Assembly: GCA_963711455.1 (NCBI GenBank) | Contig: CAVQEH010000001.1 | Coordinates: 103,566 to 167,565, forward strand | DNA: 64,000 bases | Direction: 5' to 3' | Source of the DNA: DATFVA01 sp963711455 | Lineage (GTDB): Bacteria; Bacteroidota; Ignavibacteria; Ignavibacteriales; Ignavibacteriaceae | Shown: positions 54,375 through 63,225 of the stretch, in pieces | Layout of the letters: each line of letters begins with the position of its first letter | Numbering within the stretch: position 1 is the first letter of the stretch | Made by a program: the position numbers and the translations under genes | Notes under the pieces: model-generated | Seen by the model: the letters and a program-made list of their open reading frames with translations, nothing else | What the model was told of the DNA's origin: nothing | The model's database searches: none

Positions 54375-54481
54375 AAACTTTTCCCCAAAAAATTTATTTA
54401 CATTATAGCCACAGACTTTAGTCCGCGAAGAATAGAGAAAAACACAATAGACATCCCCTGACTTAGATAATTTAATAAACA
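54375..54481. other. Spacer between the bat operon and the IS element
   Basis: These 107 bases hold no gene. They contain GTCCGCGAAGAATAGAG, a relative of the CGCGAAG intergenic motif near 44560. The bat operon terminator is not obvious. Confidence 0.3.
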
Positions 54482-54515
54482 GGGGCCGACTAAAAAGTAA
54501 TTTTCTTATACATAA

Positions 54516-54558
54516 TTGGATCAATGACAACCCCCAACTCAGTTGATTATTGATCCAA
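54516..54558 (-). repeat. Nested inverted repeat over the transposase stop codon
   Basis: TTGGATCAAT at 54516-54525 and ATTGATCCAA at 54549-54558 form a 10-bp stem that encloses the stop codon at 54539-54541. A smaller palindrome, CAACTCAGTTG, lies in the loop. It may terminate transposase transcription or take part in end recognition. Confidence 0.5.
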
Positions 54559-56185
54559 CTTTCTTAATATTATGTGCAATTGCAACCAATCCAAATTCCG
54601 CATTCACTTTTCCCAACCCCCTTAGATTAAATCTCCTGAACCCCTGATTTAGTTTTATATCCCCAAAGACTGTTTCTACATCCACACTTCGTCTTTTTCT
54701 TAGCTCTATACCCTCTGGCGAACACAAATTCTTTTTGGCTAGCCTCTTATGTCTTTCCAATTCCTTATTAAACTGTATGGTTCTACCTCCTGGTGATTTG
54801 GTGCAGAGAGAAAGAAATTTACATCCTTTGCAATTACCCCTATATTTTCTTATCTGCTGCTTGTATCCATTATCTGTTTTTGCCTCCTCTATTTCCTGAA
54901 GCAACATTTCTCTTCCCCCGGGGCAATTTATTTTATCTTCTTTCTGATTATAAATAAAATTTATTCTGTTAAAACGCTTCTTTTCTGCCTGTCCGGTTGT
55001 CTCCTGATAAAATCCCGGATATTTCAGATAACTTCCTATTTTTTCTTTCTTCAGAAAATCATAGTTCTCATCTGAGCCATAAGTTCCATCTCCTATTGCT
55101 CTGATTGGATTTCTCCCATTTGTTATCTTTTTTAATTTTTCCATATGGGGAACAAACTTATCTACCTCCGAAGCCTTTTGATGCAAACTGTAATTTACTA
55201 TTATCTGTTCTTCTGTCCCTATTATTACATTATAACCAGGCAGCAATTGATCTGTTTTGTTCCGAAAAAACGTTGCATCCGTATCTGTCTTTGAAAAGCT
55301 ACTCCGGGGGCCTTCTATCTTTTCCTGCTCTTCATACTTTTCGAGTTTTGGAAGATATTTATTACTTAGTTTATTTACGGCACTCTTTAGCTTTCTTTTT
55401 TTCTGCCCGCTGTTTTTATTTTTCTTTTTCCCTTCGGGTTTTTCTCCTATTTGACTGATGATCTTGTTTAGTTTTTCAACCTGCTCTTTAATTTTCTCTG
55501 AGCTTATCTCCGCATCATCTCCCAGCTCTTCAAGATCTTTTTCTCCATATTTTTTATCTTCTTCCTGATTTATCCTTCCAATTTCCTTAAGCAATTCTTT
55601 TATTTTTTCTTTCGTCATTGCCTTATATCTCCGGGTGTTTTTCGACCACACGTAACTATACCTGTTTGCGTTTGCCTCTATCTTTGTTCCATCTACAAAA
55701 TAATCTTCCAGCTTTATATATCTGTTATCTGTTAAGAATATTATCATTGATGAAAATACCTGATCAATCACCCCACTCAGTCTTCCTGACCGGAAATTAT
55801 TTATTGTCCTGAAATCAGGTTTCTGCATTCCACTTAACCACATAAAATTTATATCTTCTCTTAATGCTTTTGCTATTCTTCTCGAACTATATATTTTCAT
55901 TACATATGCATATACCATTACCTTTAATAACATCAGAGGATCATATGAACTTCTTCCCCCTCCTTTGTATGTTTTTATCAATGCTTCTATGTTCATCGTA
56001 TCTATTACATTATTTACTGTCCTGACTATATGTTTCACCGGTATCATCTCTTCTATCGATGGAGGTAGCAGCATTACCTGGTGCTGATTATATTCGATAA
56101 ACTTTGGCTTACTTGCTCTCTTTTTCTTTCGTTTTCTCTTTTGAGAATCACCAAGCATATCTTCTTTAAATAGAGAATCATTCAT
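54539..56185 (-). CDS. IS1182 family transposase
   Basis: A 548-residue DDE transposase. The N-terminal helix-turn-helix domain reads DPLMLLKVMVYAYVMKIYSS and ALREDINFMWLSGMQKPDFR. The first catalytic Asp is in DYFVDGTKIEANANRYSYVW, the second in RAIGDGTYGSDENYDF and the Glu in RKRRSVDVETVFGDIKLNQG. Four cysteines (INCPGG; GNCKGCKFLSLCTKS) make a zinc site inside the insertion domain. The gene is intact and spans almost the whole element, so it may be active. A charged Lys/Glu-rich coiled segment lies at about 195-290. Confidence 0.96.
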   Translation of the reverse strand: MNDSLFKEDMLGDSQKRKRKKKRASKPKFIEYNQHQVMLLPPSIEEMIPVKHIVRTVNNVIDTMNIEALIKTYKGGGRSSYDPLMLLKVMVYAYVMKIYSSRRIAKALREDINFMWLSGMQKPDFRTINNFRSGRLSGVIDQVFSSMIIFLTDNRYIKLEDYFVDGTKIEANANRYSYVWSKNTRRYKAMTKEKIKELLKEIGRINQEEDKKYGEKDLEELGDDAEISSEKIKEQVEKLNKIISQIGEKPEGKKKNKNSGQKKRKLKSAVNKLSNKYLPKLEKYEEQEKIEGPRSSFSKTDTDATFFRNKTDQLLPGYNVIIGTEEQIIVNYSLHQKASEVDKFVPHMEKLKKITNGRNPIRAIGDGTYGSDENYDFLKKEKIGSYLKYPGFYQETTGQAEKKRFNRINFIYNQKEDKINCPGGREMLLQEIEEAKTDNGYKQQIRKYRGNCKGCKFLSLCTKSPGGRTIQFNKELERHKRLAKKNLCSPEGIELRKRRSVDVETVFGDIKLNQGFRRFNLRGLGKVNAEFGLVAIAHNIKKVGSIIN

Positions 56186-56320
56186 TTAATTAGCGCCTAT
56201 TTTTTGATTTATTCTCTATTATTCCCAATTATCGTTCCTTACTTTTTGGACAACCCCACAAGAGAAATAAATTAGCATCCGGCTTTAACCTTATCTAAAT
56301 ATTACCTCTTCCAATAAAAA

Positions 56321-56342
56321 ACCCCGGCTGATCAACCGGGGT
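56321..56342 (-). terminator. Rho-independent terminator after the BNR-repeat protein gene
   Basis: The stem ACCCCGG / CCGGGGT with an 8-base loop is followed on the minus strand by TTTTTT, a textbook intrinsic terminator. It lies 25 bases past the stop codon. Confidence 0.88.
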
Positions 56343-56366
56343 CTCTTAAATCAAATATCTTTCATT

Positions 56367-59147
56367 CTATTTAGCAAGGACAATTTTCCTGCTGTCCTTA
56401 AATAAACTGTGATTCTGCAAGTCTGAAACTTCAAGCGTATAAAAATAAACTCCCGAAGCAAAATCATTAGCGTTCCATGTTACCTGGTAATTACCCGAAG
56501 CCTGTGCCGAGTTAACAAGTTCACTTACTTTCTGTCCGATAGAATTGTAAACTATCAGTTTTACATTCGATTCATTAGGAATGGAATATTTTATTGTTGT
56601 AGACGGATTAAACGGATTCGGGAAATTTTGAGAAAGTGTAACCTGGTTTGGTATAAAATCGAAATCTGCAAAAACCTGGTTTGAATATTTATGATTACCA
56701 TTAAAATCTATCTGGTTCAACCTGTATAGTACGCGTCCGTTATAATTTTCAGAAACGGTTTCATCTTTATAATTATAAGAATGAGTTTCTGTAGAAGTAC
56801 CGTTTCCGTTTACAAATCCTATGGTCTGCCAGTCCTGGTTTTTAAGCTTTCTCTCTATTTCAAATCCTTTGTTATTTATTTCGGAAGCGGTTACCCAGTT
56901 AAGGAGAACGTTATTGTGCAAAACTGAAGCACTAAAAGTTGCGAGTTCAACAGGAAGATAGAAATCAATGTAAGCTTCATAAACTCCTCTTCCGTGCGTT
57001 CCGGCTCTGAGCGTATGAGTTTGAGGAGAATAATCAAGATGCATAACTAAAGTATTCGGAATGCCATCGGCTAATTCTATCCAGTTATTCCCATCATCCT
57101 GTGTTAAAAATACACCGATATCTGTAGCAACGAAATAGGTGTTGGGATGAGTGTTATCATCTGTATAAATAAATAAATCATTTACGGGAGTATCCGGAAG
57201 ATTACCGTTTATATCTCTCCAGGAACTTCCGTTGTTATCAGACTCATATATTTTTGAACCGCCTAATCCAAAGAATGAAACCAAAAACTTCTGTTCATTA
57301 TCCGGATGAATATAAATTGATGAAACAGTTTTGTTTGGTAATCCCGAAGTTATATTTGTCCAGTTTACGCCTCCATCGGTAGAACGGAAAACATAACGGC
57401 CCGAGGAGGCAAGCATTGTGTTCGGATTTGTTTTGCTAATTGCAAGTTCACTTACAGGATTGCTTCCATTGATATAACCCGATGAAACAGGATTCCACGT
57501 AGCACCGTTATTATCAGATTTATATAACTTCTGTCTTGCAACATAATAAGTACCTGAAATTGTCGGGTGTGCAATAATAGGAGCCACCCAAACAACATTT
57601 TCATTTTGATCGATTCCGGACAGTGCATTGTATATCCAGCTCGATCCATTGTTGGCAGTTCTCGTCAATCCGCCGTTTTGTGTTTCACCGATTATGTAAT
57701 TCTGATCAAATGGATTGAATGCAACTTCACCGCCGTCACCGCCAAAGGCAGCAGCCCAGCCAAGAGATGCATACGTCTGCTGGGTTCCGTTATCCTGTGT
57801 TCCGCCTAAAATCCTGGTTGGTAAAAATGGACTTGTAGTAATCCTGTAAAACTGTGTCAGCGTAAGGTTTGTATTCATGTTTGTGAATGAATCGCCATTA
57901 TTGGTAGATTTATAAATGCCGCCATCATTGCAGACAAAAAATGTATTTGCATTCTGCGGATCAAAGAAAAGATAATGCTGATCTGGATGAACCACTCCAT
58001 TGTTATAGGCATTGGTAATATTTACAAATGAATTTCCGCCATCAGTTGAACGGAAAATATCAATGGTTCCTATGTAAGCATCATTGGGATTAACAGGATT
58101 TACTCTGCAATACATATCATACCACGCCTGTCCGCTGTTAAAATCCATAGATGGTGAAACCTGGGAAAATGTTACTCCATAATCTGTAGATTTAAATACT
58201 TTAAAAGCTGTTGAAGTATACATTGCAGCGTACATGTAAGCAGGGTTATCATAACAATAATCAAAATGATTTCTTTCACCAAGTGCGAGTCCTGAACTAA
58301 AAGTTGAAAATGTTACGCCGCCGTCAACAGATCTTTTAAAACCTGTACCCGATCCTAAGACGAAAACAGTATCACCGGAAGGTGAATATCTTACTTCATC
58401 ACAACGCCCGCCTAAAAGAAAAATCCAGTTTTCTCCGCTGTCTGTACTTTTAAATAACCCATTATTGCCCATCGCAGCCAGGAGTTCATTATTATGGTTA
58501 GGTCGAATAACGATTCTTGAAAAATAGGTATGTACCGGAAGACCAGAAGTAATCTGAGTCCAGCTATTACCGCCATCAGTTGACTTTAATAATCCCAGTC
58601 CGGCATAAGAAGCACCGCTGTATGTAGCTTCACCTGTTCCAGCATAAACTATCTGGGGATTATCGGGATCAAGTACAATAGATCCCATAGCCATCGATGG
58701 CTGGTCATCTGTTAATGGGACCCAATTAATTCCACCATCTGTAGATTTCCATACACCGCCATAAGCTGGTCCGATATAAATTATATCATTATTCTGCGGA
58801 TCATAAGTTCCTGATACGATACGGGAGGAAATTTTTCCATAATTGAAATACTCACCCGGCGTTGGTCCAAGGCTGACCCAGGTAACTCCGCCATCAGCAT
58901 AATTATTTTTTATTCTTAATGCATTACGCTGTTCAATCGATTTCTGATAAGCATCAGCCGGAATAAAATTATTTGGATAAGCTCTTTGTTCGAAGAATCT
59001 CCATTCTCTGATAAAAGCTTTGGAATGTTTTATTTGATCAGGAGCATTACTATAAACAGTATTTTCAATTTGCTGATTTCTGTAGGTAACCTGAGAAAAA
59101 GCTGTCTGTAACAATATTAAAGAAAAGAGAAAAGTAAAAGTTTTCAT
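56367..59147 (-). CDS. Sortilin/BNR-repeat secreted protein with type IX sorting domain
   Basis: A 926-residue secreted protein. A signal peptide (TFTFLFSLILLQTAFSQ) is followed by two beta-propellers made of BNR/VPS10-type repeats with Asp-box motifs (STDGGINWVPL, STDGGNSWTQI, STDSGENWIFL, SDNNGATWNPV, STDGGVNWTNI). A fibronectin-like stretch follows (about 715-840) and the last 85 residues are a Por sorting domain (SQNFPNPFNPSTTIKYSIPN; DFASGVYFYTLEV). I start at ATG 59145-59147 after AGAAGG; a longer frame starts 10 codons upstream. Such proteins bind or cleave extracellular glycans or proteins; the function is unknown. Confidence 0.9.
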   Translation of the reverse strand: MKTFTFLFSLILLQTAFSQVTYRNQQIENTVYSNAPDQIKHSKAFIREWRFFEQRAYPNNFIPADAYQKSIEQRNALRIKNNYADGGVTWVSLGPTPGEYFNYGKISSRIVSGTYDPQNNDIIYIGPAYGGVWKSTDGGINWVPLTDDQPSMAMGSIVLDPDNPQIVYAGTGEATYSGASYAGLGLLKSTDGGNSWTQITSGLPVHTYFSRIVIRPNHNNELLAAMGNNGLFKSTDSGENWIFLLGGRCDEVRYSPSGDTVFVLGSGTGFKRSVDGGVTFSTFSSGLALGERNHFDYCYDNPAYMYAAMYTSTAFKVFKSTDYGVTFSQVSPSMDFNSGQAWYDMYCRVNPVNPNDAYIGTIDIFRSTDGGNSFVNITNAYNNGVVHPDQHYLFFDPQNANTFFVCNDGGIYKSTNNGDSFTNMNTNLTLTQFYRITTSPFLPTRILGGTQDNGTQQTYASLGWAAAFGGDGGEVAFNPFDQNYIIGETQNGGLTRTANNGSSWIYNALSGIDQNENVVWVAPIIAHPTISGTYYVARQKLYKSDNNGATWNPVSSGYINGSNPVSELAISKTNPNTMLASSGRYVFRSTDGGVNWTNITSGLPNKTVSSIYIHPDNEQKFLVSFFGLGGSKIYESDNNGSSWRDINGNLPDTPVNDLFIYTDDNTHPNTYFVATDIGVFLTQDDGNNWIELADGIPNTLVMHLDYSPQTHTLRAGTHGRGVYEAYIDFYLPVELATFSASVLHNNVLLNWVTASEINNKGFEIERKLKNQDWQTIGFVNGNGTSTETHSYNYKDETVSENYNGRVLYRLNQIDFNGNHKYSNQVFADFDFIPNQVTLSQNFPNPFNPSTTIKYSIPNESNVKLIVYNSIGQKVSELVNSAQASGNYQVTWNANDFASGVYFYTLEVSDLQNHSLFKDSRKIVLAK

Positions 59148-59313
59148 ATGCAGACCTTCTGATAAGTTGTATGGCAAAGAGGATAATTATTTATATCTTT
59201 ACTAATAAGTGAGTTTACTAATATGGTCAATTTAAGAAGATTTATAATTAACGTTCCAATTTATGAAAATTATTTTTTTATTTGTAAAAATCTTTTAAAT
59301 AATTTCTCCGTAT

Positions 59314-61914
59314 ATGTCCCCTTCTGAGGCTTTAAAGAAATATTTTTCGTTTGATAAATTCAGACCTGCTCAGGAAGAAATAATTTCATCCATTATGGAT
59401 GGCGATAATGTTCTTGCTGTGCTGCCTACTGGTGCGGGAAAATCAATTTGTTACCAGGTTCCTGCCCTCATTTCAGAAAACTTTTCAATCGTCATTTCAC
59501 CTTTAATTGCATTAATGAAAGATCAGGTTGATAGTCTTAATCACGGGGAAGTTACAGCAGCATTTATCAATAGTACAATGAGCTTTTGGGAAGCTGAAAC
59601 TGTATTGCAGGATATTTCGTTCGGTAAAATTAAGTTGTTATATGTGGCACCTGAAAGACTGGAAAACATTTTATTTGCAGAAAGAATAAAAAAGCTTAGT
59701 CCGAATTATTTATTTGTAGATGAAGCCCATTGCATAAGCGAGTGGGGGCATAATTTCAGACCGAGCTACAGCAGGATAAAAGAGTTTGCTGATTTCGTTT
59801 CTATTAAAAAAGTATCTGCTTTTACAGCTACAGCTACTCCCGAAGTAGTTAAGGATATTGTTAAACAACTCGGGTTTAAAAATCCAAAGGTTTTTGTAAA
59901 AGGATTTGAGAGGGATAATCTATATCTCAACGTGATTCCCGGATCTAAAAAATTTGATAAATGTGTTGAACTTATTTCCGTTTATAAAACGCCGGCAATC
60001 ATCTACACTTCATCAAGAAGAAAAGCTGAAGAGATAAATGAATATCTCTATATGCGAAAGATAAATAGTGCCTGTTATCATGCGGGAATGGCAGCCGAAG
60101 AAAGAAAAAAAATACAGGAGGCATTTATAAATGATCGTATAGATGTTATATGCGCTACAAATGCTTTCGGAATGGGTATCGATAAGAAAGATATCAGGTT
60201 GATTATTCACTTTAATACACCGGGTTCAATTGAAAACTATTACCAGGAAATAGGAAGAGCAGGAAGAGATGGAAAAGATTCACACATTTTTCTTCTTCAC
60301 GATGATTCTGATTTATCAATTCAGAATTATTTTCTTTCCAATGCTTACCCGGATAAAAAATTTATACAGGATATTTATAACGCTGTATGCGATTACGGAA
60401 AAGTTGCAGTCGGAAATAAAAATGAAAATGAAATTCCGGTAAATATTGATTTTATTTCAGCATACACAAACAAGAAAGTCAGCAAAGGACTTTTATATTC
60501 GGCTTTAAAATATCTTGAGGAAAGCGGGTACATCAGGCTTCTTTCTGAATTTGATAAAAGATCGACCATACAAATCAACTTTAATAAAAATGAGCTTAGA
60601 AAATTTGTTGAAAACATTACTGATAACATATTGAAAGAAACTATACTTCTTTTACTGCGGGAATATGGGAGTAAAGCGTTTAATGAACCGGTTTCTTTTT
60701 CACTTCCTGACCTTACAGAATATCTTGAGCTTACCAATTTTGAAATAGATGAGTCTTTAATCACACTTGACAATCTTGGAGTGATTACTTACAAAAAGAC
60801 TCTTTCGAACGAATCATTGATTCTGACATCTCCAAGGACCGCGACAGAAAGATTGACTATCAACTATAAAAAAATAAATGAGGGTTACCTTCACTCCCAG
60901 CACAAACTTGATCAGATGGTTGAATATGTTTTTACAAATGAATGCAGGTTCCGTTATATCCTGAATTATTTTGGTGAAAACGTCCACGACTATAATTGCG
61001 GAAAGTGCGACAGATGCATCCTTGGAGAATCTGTACCGGAATCTGTGAAGGAATACATTTCCGAGATTATACTCAGAACATTAAGACTGCTGAATGGGAA
61101 AACAACTCAAAATATTTTATTGAAAATTTTGATGGGAAAAAATACCGACATAGCGAATATGAAATTACCCACCTTCGGTTCCTGCAGGAATTATGATAAC
61201 AACGATTTAAAAATTATTATACAGGAGCTTGTGTCTGAAAAGATTTTGATTAAAGAAGGTTCGGCAATAATGTTTAAAGATGAAGAATTATTATTTATGG
61301 AAGATGAGGATTTTGCTGTTAAGACCGATAGTGGATATGAAAAAGATCTTGAGCTATTCAATCTCTTAAGAGAAATAAGGACAAAGGCGTCCAAAAAATT
61401 TCTACAATCTCCATACTTAATTTGCCCCGATGAAGTCCTGAGGGAAGTAGCACAGCAAAAACCTGCCGGCAAGACAGAACTGTTATCGTTGGAAGGATTT
61501 AATAACAGGATGTTCAACAAAGTAGGTGATGATTTTTTAGAAATAATCAAAACTTTTATCGAAAAAGATACAAAAGAAAATACTGAGGTTCCCTCCAGTC
61601 TTAAAGAAACATATCTTTTGCTGAAGAAAGGATTTGAATTATCAGAAATTGCATCGATGCGAAAACTTACTGAAGCCATTATTTCCATGCAGATTGAAAC
61701 TATAATTGAATATAAACCGGAAATTGAAATAAAGAATTTATTCGGTAAGATTAATTATGACGTGATTACTGATGAAATAAGAAAAGGGTTTACAGATCTG
61801 AAAACATTAAAGGGAAAATTAAAAGATGAAGTTTCATTTCCGCTATTAAGAATAGCAGTAGCAAAATATAAATCTACTTCTTCCCCTTCATCAAAGTATC
61901 AACGCGCACAATAA
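59314..61914 (+). CDS. recQ: ATP-dependent DNA helicase RecQ
   Basis: An 866-residue superfamily 2 helicase. The motifs are VLPTGAGKSICYQVPAL (motif I), FVDEAHCISEWGHNFRPSYS (motif II, with Asn where Asp is common in GHDFRPSY), SAFTATATPEVVKDIV (III), ATNAFGMGIDKKDIRLIIH (V) and YYQEIGRAGRDGKD (VI). The zinc site (CRFRYILNYFGE; CGKCDRC), an RQC winged helix, an HRDC domain (about 688-755) and a C-terminal helix-turn-helix (about 765-855) follow. It acts in recombination and repair. The last 41 bases overlap the convergent lipoprotein gene. Confidence 0.96.
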   Translation: MSPSEALKKYFSFDKFRPAQEEIISSIMDGDNVLAVLPTGAGKSICYQVPALISENFSIVISPLIALMKDQVDSLNHGEVTAAFINSTMSFWEAETVLQDISFGKIKLLYVAPERLENILFAERIKKLSPNYLFVDEAHCISEWGHNFRPSYSRIKEFADFVSIKKVSAFTATATPEVVKDIVKQLGFKNPKVFVKGFERDNLYLNVIPGSKKFDKCVELISVYKTPAIIYTSSRRKAEEINEYLYMRKINSACYHAGMAAEERKKIQEAFINDRIDVICATNAFGMGIDKKDIRLIIHFNTPGSIENYYQEIGRAGRDGKDSHIFLLHDDSDLSIQNYFLSNAYPDKKFIQDIYNAVCDYGKVAVGNKNENEIPVNIDFISAYTNKKVSKGLLYSALKYLEESGYIRLLSEFDKRSTIQINFNKNELRKFVENITDNILKETILLLLREYGSKAFNEPVSFSLPDLTEYLELTNFEIDESLITLDNLGVITYKKTLSNESLILTSPRTATERLTINYKKINEGYLHSQHKLDQMVEYVFTNECRFRYILNYFGENVHDYNCGKCDRCILGESVPESVKEYISEIILRTLRLLNGKTTQNILLKILMGKNTDIANMKLPTFGSCRNYDNNDLKIIIQELVSEKILIKEGSAIMFKDEELLFMEDEDFAVKTDSGYEKDLELFNLLREIRTKASKKFLQSPYLICPDEVLREVAQQKPAGKTELLSLEGFNNRMFNKVGDDFLEIIKTFIEKDTKENTEVPSSLKETYLLLKKGFELSEIASMRKLTEAIISMQIETIIEYKPEIEIKNLFGKINYDVITDEIRKGFTDLKTLKGKLKDEVSFPLLRIAVAKYKSTSSPSSKYQRAQ

Positions 61915-62272
61915 CAGAATCATAAAAAGCATTCCAGCGTTCAGGATCTTCGTTATAATAATTGAATGTCTCGTCATATTGTTTTTCAGTTAAGCCATGT
62001 CTTTTAAATATTTCAGCTTTTAATTTCTGAATATTTGTACTGTCCTGATTTAACGTATCTTGCGCTATGCGTAAATCAATATACGCATTTATAAATTTAT
62101 TACGGTCAATATTTTTATCAGAGCAGGATAAAAACAGCAAAGGAAAAATCAAAATGATGCCCGTACCTATTCGGGTTATGGTTGTATGATTGTATGCTTG
62201 TATGATTCTCAATCCCTTTATTTTAGACTTGAACTTATACCTGAACTTGAACTTACTCCTGAACTTGTTCAT
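61874..62272 (-). CDS. DUF4296-like small lipoprotein
   Basis: A 132-residue frame. The C-terminal 90 residues have a lipoprotein cysteine (IFPLLFLSC, then SDKNIDRNKFINAYIDLRIA) and a helical domain ending NEDPERWNAFYDSVIVRVDT, as in DUF4296 lipoproteins. The first 40 residues (KFRSKFKFRYKFKSKIKG) are encoded by a hexamer-based tandem repeat and are unlikely to be a native N-terminus. A start at one of the TTG codons (for example that of ILIFPLLF or of LRIIQAYN) is more plausible. It overlaps the end of recQ by 41 bases. Confidence 0.65.
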   Translation of the reverse strand: MNKFRSKFKFRYKFKSKIKGLRIIQAYNHTTITRIGTGIILIFPLLFLSCSDKNIDRNKFINAYIDLRIAQDTLNQDSTNIQKLKAEIFKRHGLTEKQYDETFNYYNEDPERWNAFYDSVIVRVDTLMKGKK

Positions 62273-62280
62273 TGTTCATT
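62182..62280. repeat. Tandem short repeats upstream of the lipoprotein
   Basis: Three 8-base units TTGTATG(A/C) occupy 62182-62205. Then TGAACTT recurs at 62230, 62242, 62248 and 62260 with 6- or 12-base spacing, followed by GTTCATTGTTCATT. The array runs up to the rhomboid stop codon. Confidence 0.7.
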
Positions 62281-63196
62281 TCATTTTCTTGCTTGCTTCA
62301 AAAAGGATTTTCTTTTCCTTATCGGTAAGATTCTGATAGCCTGATTGGCTTATCTTATCAAGTATCTTGTCGATTTGTTCCTGGGAAATTTCCTCCTTAT
62401 TATCTTCGTCCTTTATCTCATAAAATTTTGCTTCCTGCACATTTTCATCTTTATGCTTGAAAGAGTCGACAATACCGCCGAAAGGATTATATGGTTTTTT
62501 AAATTTGAACGATGACTTTCGAAATACATTTCCGATTGAAATATTGGTATTCTTATCAAACAAAATATAAACAAAACCAGCCAATGCTCCGCCAAGATGT
62601 GCGAGATGGGCAACATTACCACCTTGAGGGATAGAATATAATTCCAATAAGATATACCCGATAATTAAATATTTTGCTTTTATCGGTATAAAGAAATAAA
62701 GAAAAATGTAGCGATTGGGGAAAACCATTCCAAATGCAATCAGCACACCAAATATAGCGCCCGATGCACCTATAGTAACAGCCGAGGGTTCATTAAATAA
62801 TGGAGGAAAAATAAGTTGACTAATGCCGGCTGCAATTCCACACATTAAATAATAGATAAGAAATTTTTTAGATCCCCACATATTTTCAATTTCAATTCCA
62901 AACATCCACAGTGCAAACATATTGAACAATATATGCATTAGACCACCATGCATAAACTGGTAGGTAATAAGCTGCCATACCTGGAAATTATAAGATTGAC
63001 CAAACTGATCAACGCTGCCTATTGGATTTAAAGCAAACCACCGATCTATAATGTACGACCCGGGAACACCATGGAAAGTCAGTCCCTGCATAATCATCTG
63101 AAATACGAAAACAACTCCATTTATTATAATAAGATTTTTTATTACAGGCGGGAAAAAGCTGAATCCGAATCCAGCCGGACGATAATTATTACTCAC
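62276..63196 (-). CDS. Rhomboid family intramembrane serine protease with C-terminal DUF6576-like tail
   Basis: A 306-residue protein with six membrane helices in the first 215 residues. The catalytic Ser is in TIGASGAIFGVLIAFG and the His in HLAHLGGALAGFVYI. The loop motif QFMHGGLMHILFNMFALWMF is typical. The last 90 residues are cytoplasmic, ending in EQIDKILDKISQSGYQNLTD followed by KEKKILFEASKKMK, a small helical domain found on many rhomboids of this group. It lies between the lipoprotein and pgk on the same strand. Confidence 0.92.
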   Translation of the reverse strand: MSNNYRPAGFGFSFFPPVIKNLIIINGVVFVFQMIMQGLTFHGVPGSYIIDRWFALNPIGSVDQFGQSYNFQVWQLITYQFMHGGLMHILFNMFALWMFGIEIENMWGSKKFLIYYLMCGIAAGISQLIFPPLFNEPSAVTIGASGAIFGVLIAFGMVFPNRYIFLYFFIPIKAKYLIIGYILLELYSIPQGGNVAHLAHLGGALAGFVYILFDKNTNISIGNVFRKSSFKFKKPYNPFGGIVDSFKHKDENVQEAKFYEIKDEDNKEEISQEQIDKILDKISQSGYQNLTDKEKKILFEASKKMK

Positions 63197-63225
63197 AGAA
63201 AATTCCTTTACTTTTCAATTAAATT

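Larger units (their letters stand above)
54482..56257 (-). mobile_element. IS1182-family insertion sequence
   Basis: The element is about 1.78 kb. The left end GGGGCCGACTAAAAAGTAA (54482-54500) and the complement of the right end, GGGGTTGTCCAAAAAGTAA (56239-56257), agree at 15 of 19 positions. ACA flanks both ends, which might be a short target duplication. A single transposase gene fills the interior. No second copy lies in the window. Confidence 0.85.

Noticed and set aside
62207..62272. Lys/Phe/Arg-rich leader as a genuine N-terminus of the small lipoprotein
   Set aside because: It is encoded by tandem repeats and would place a highly charged stretch of about 40 residues before the lipoprotein signal.
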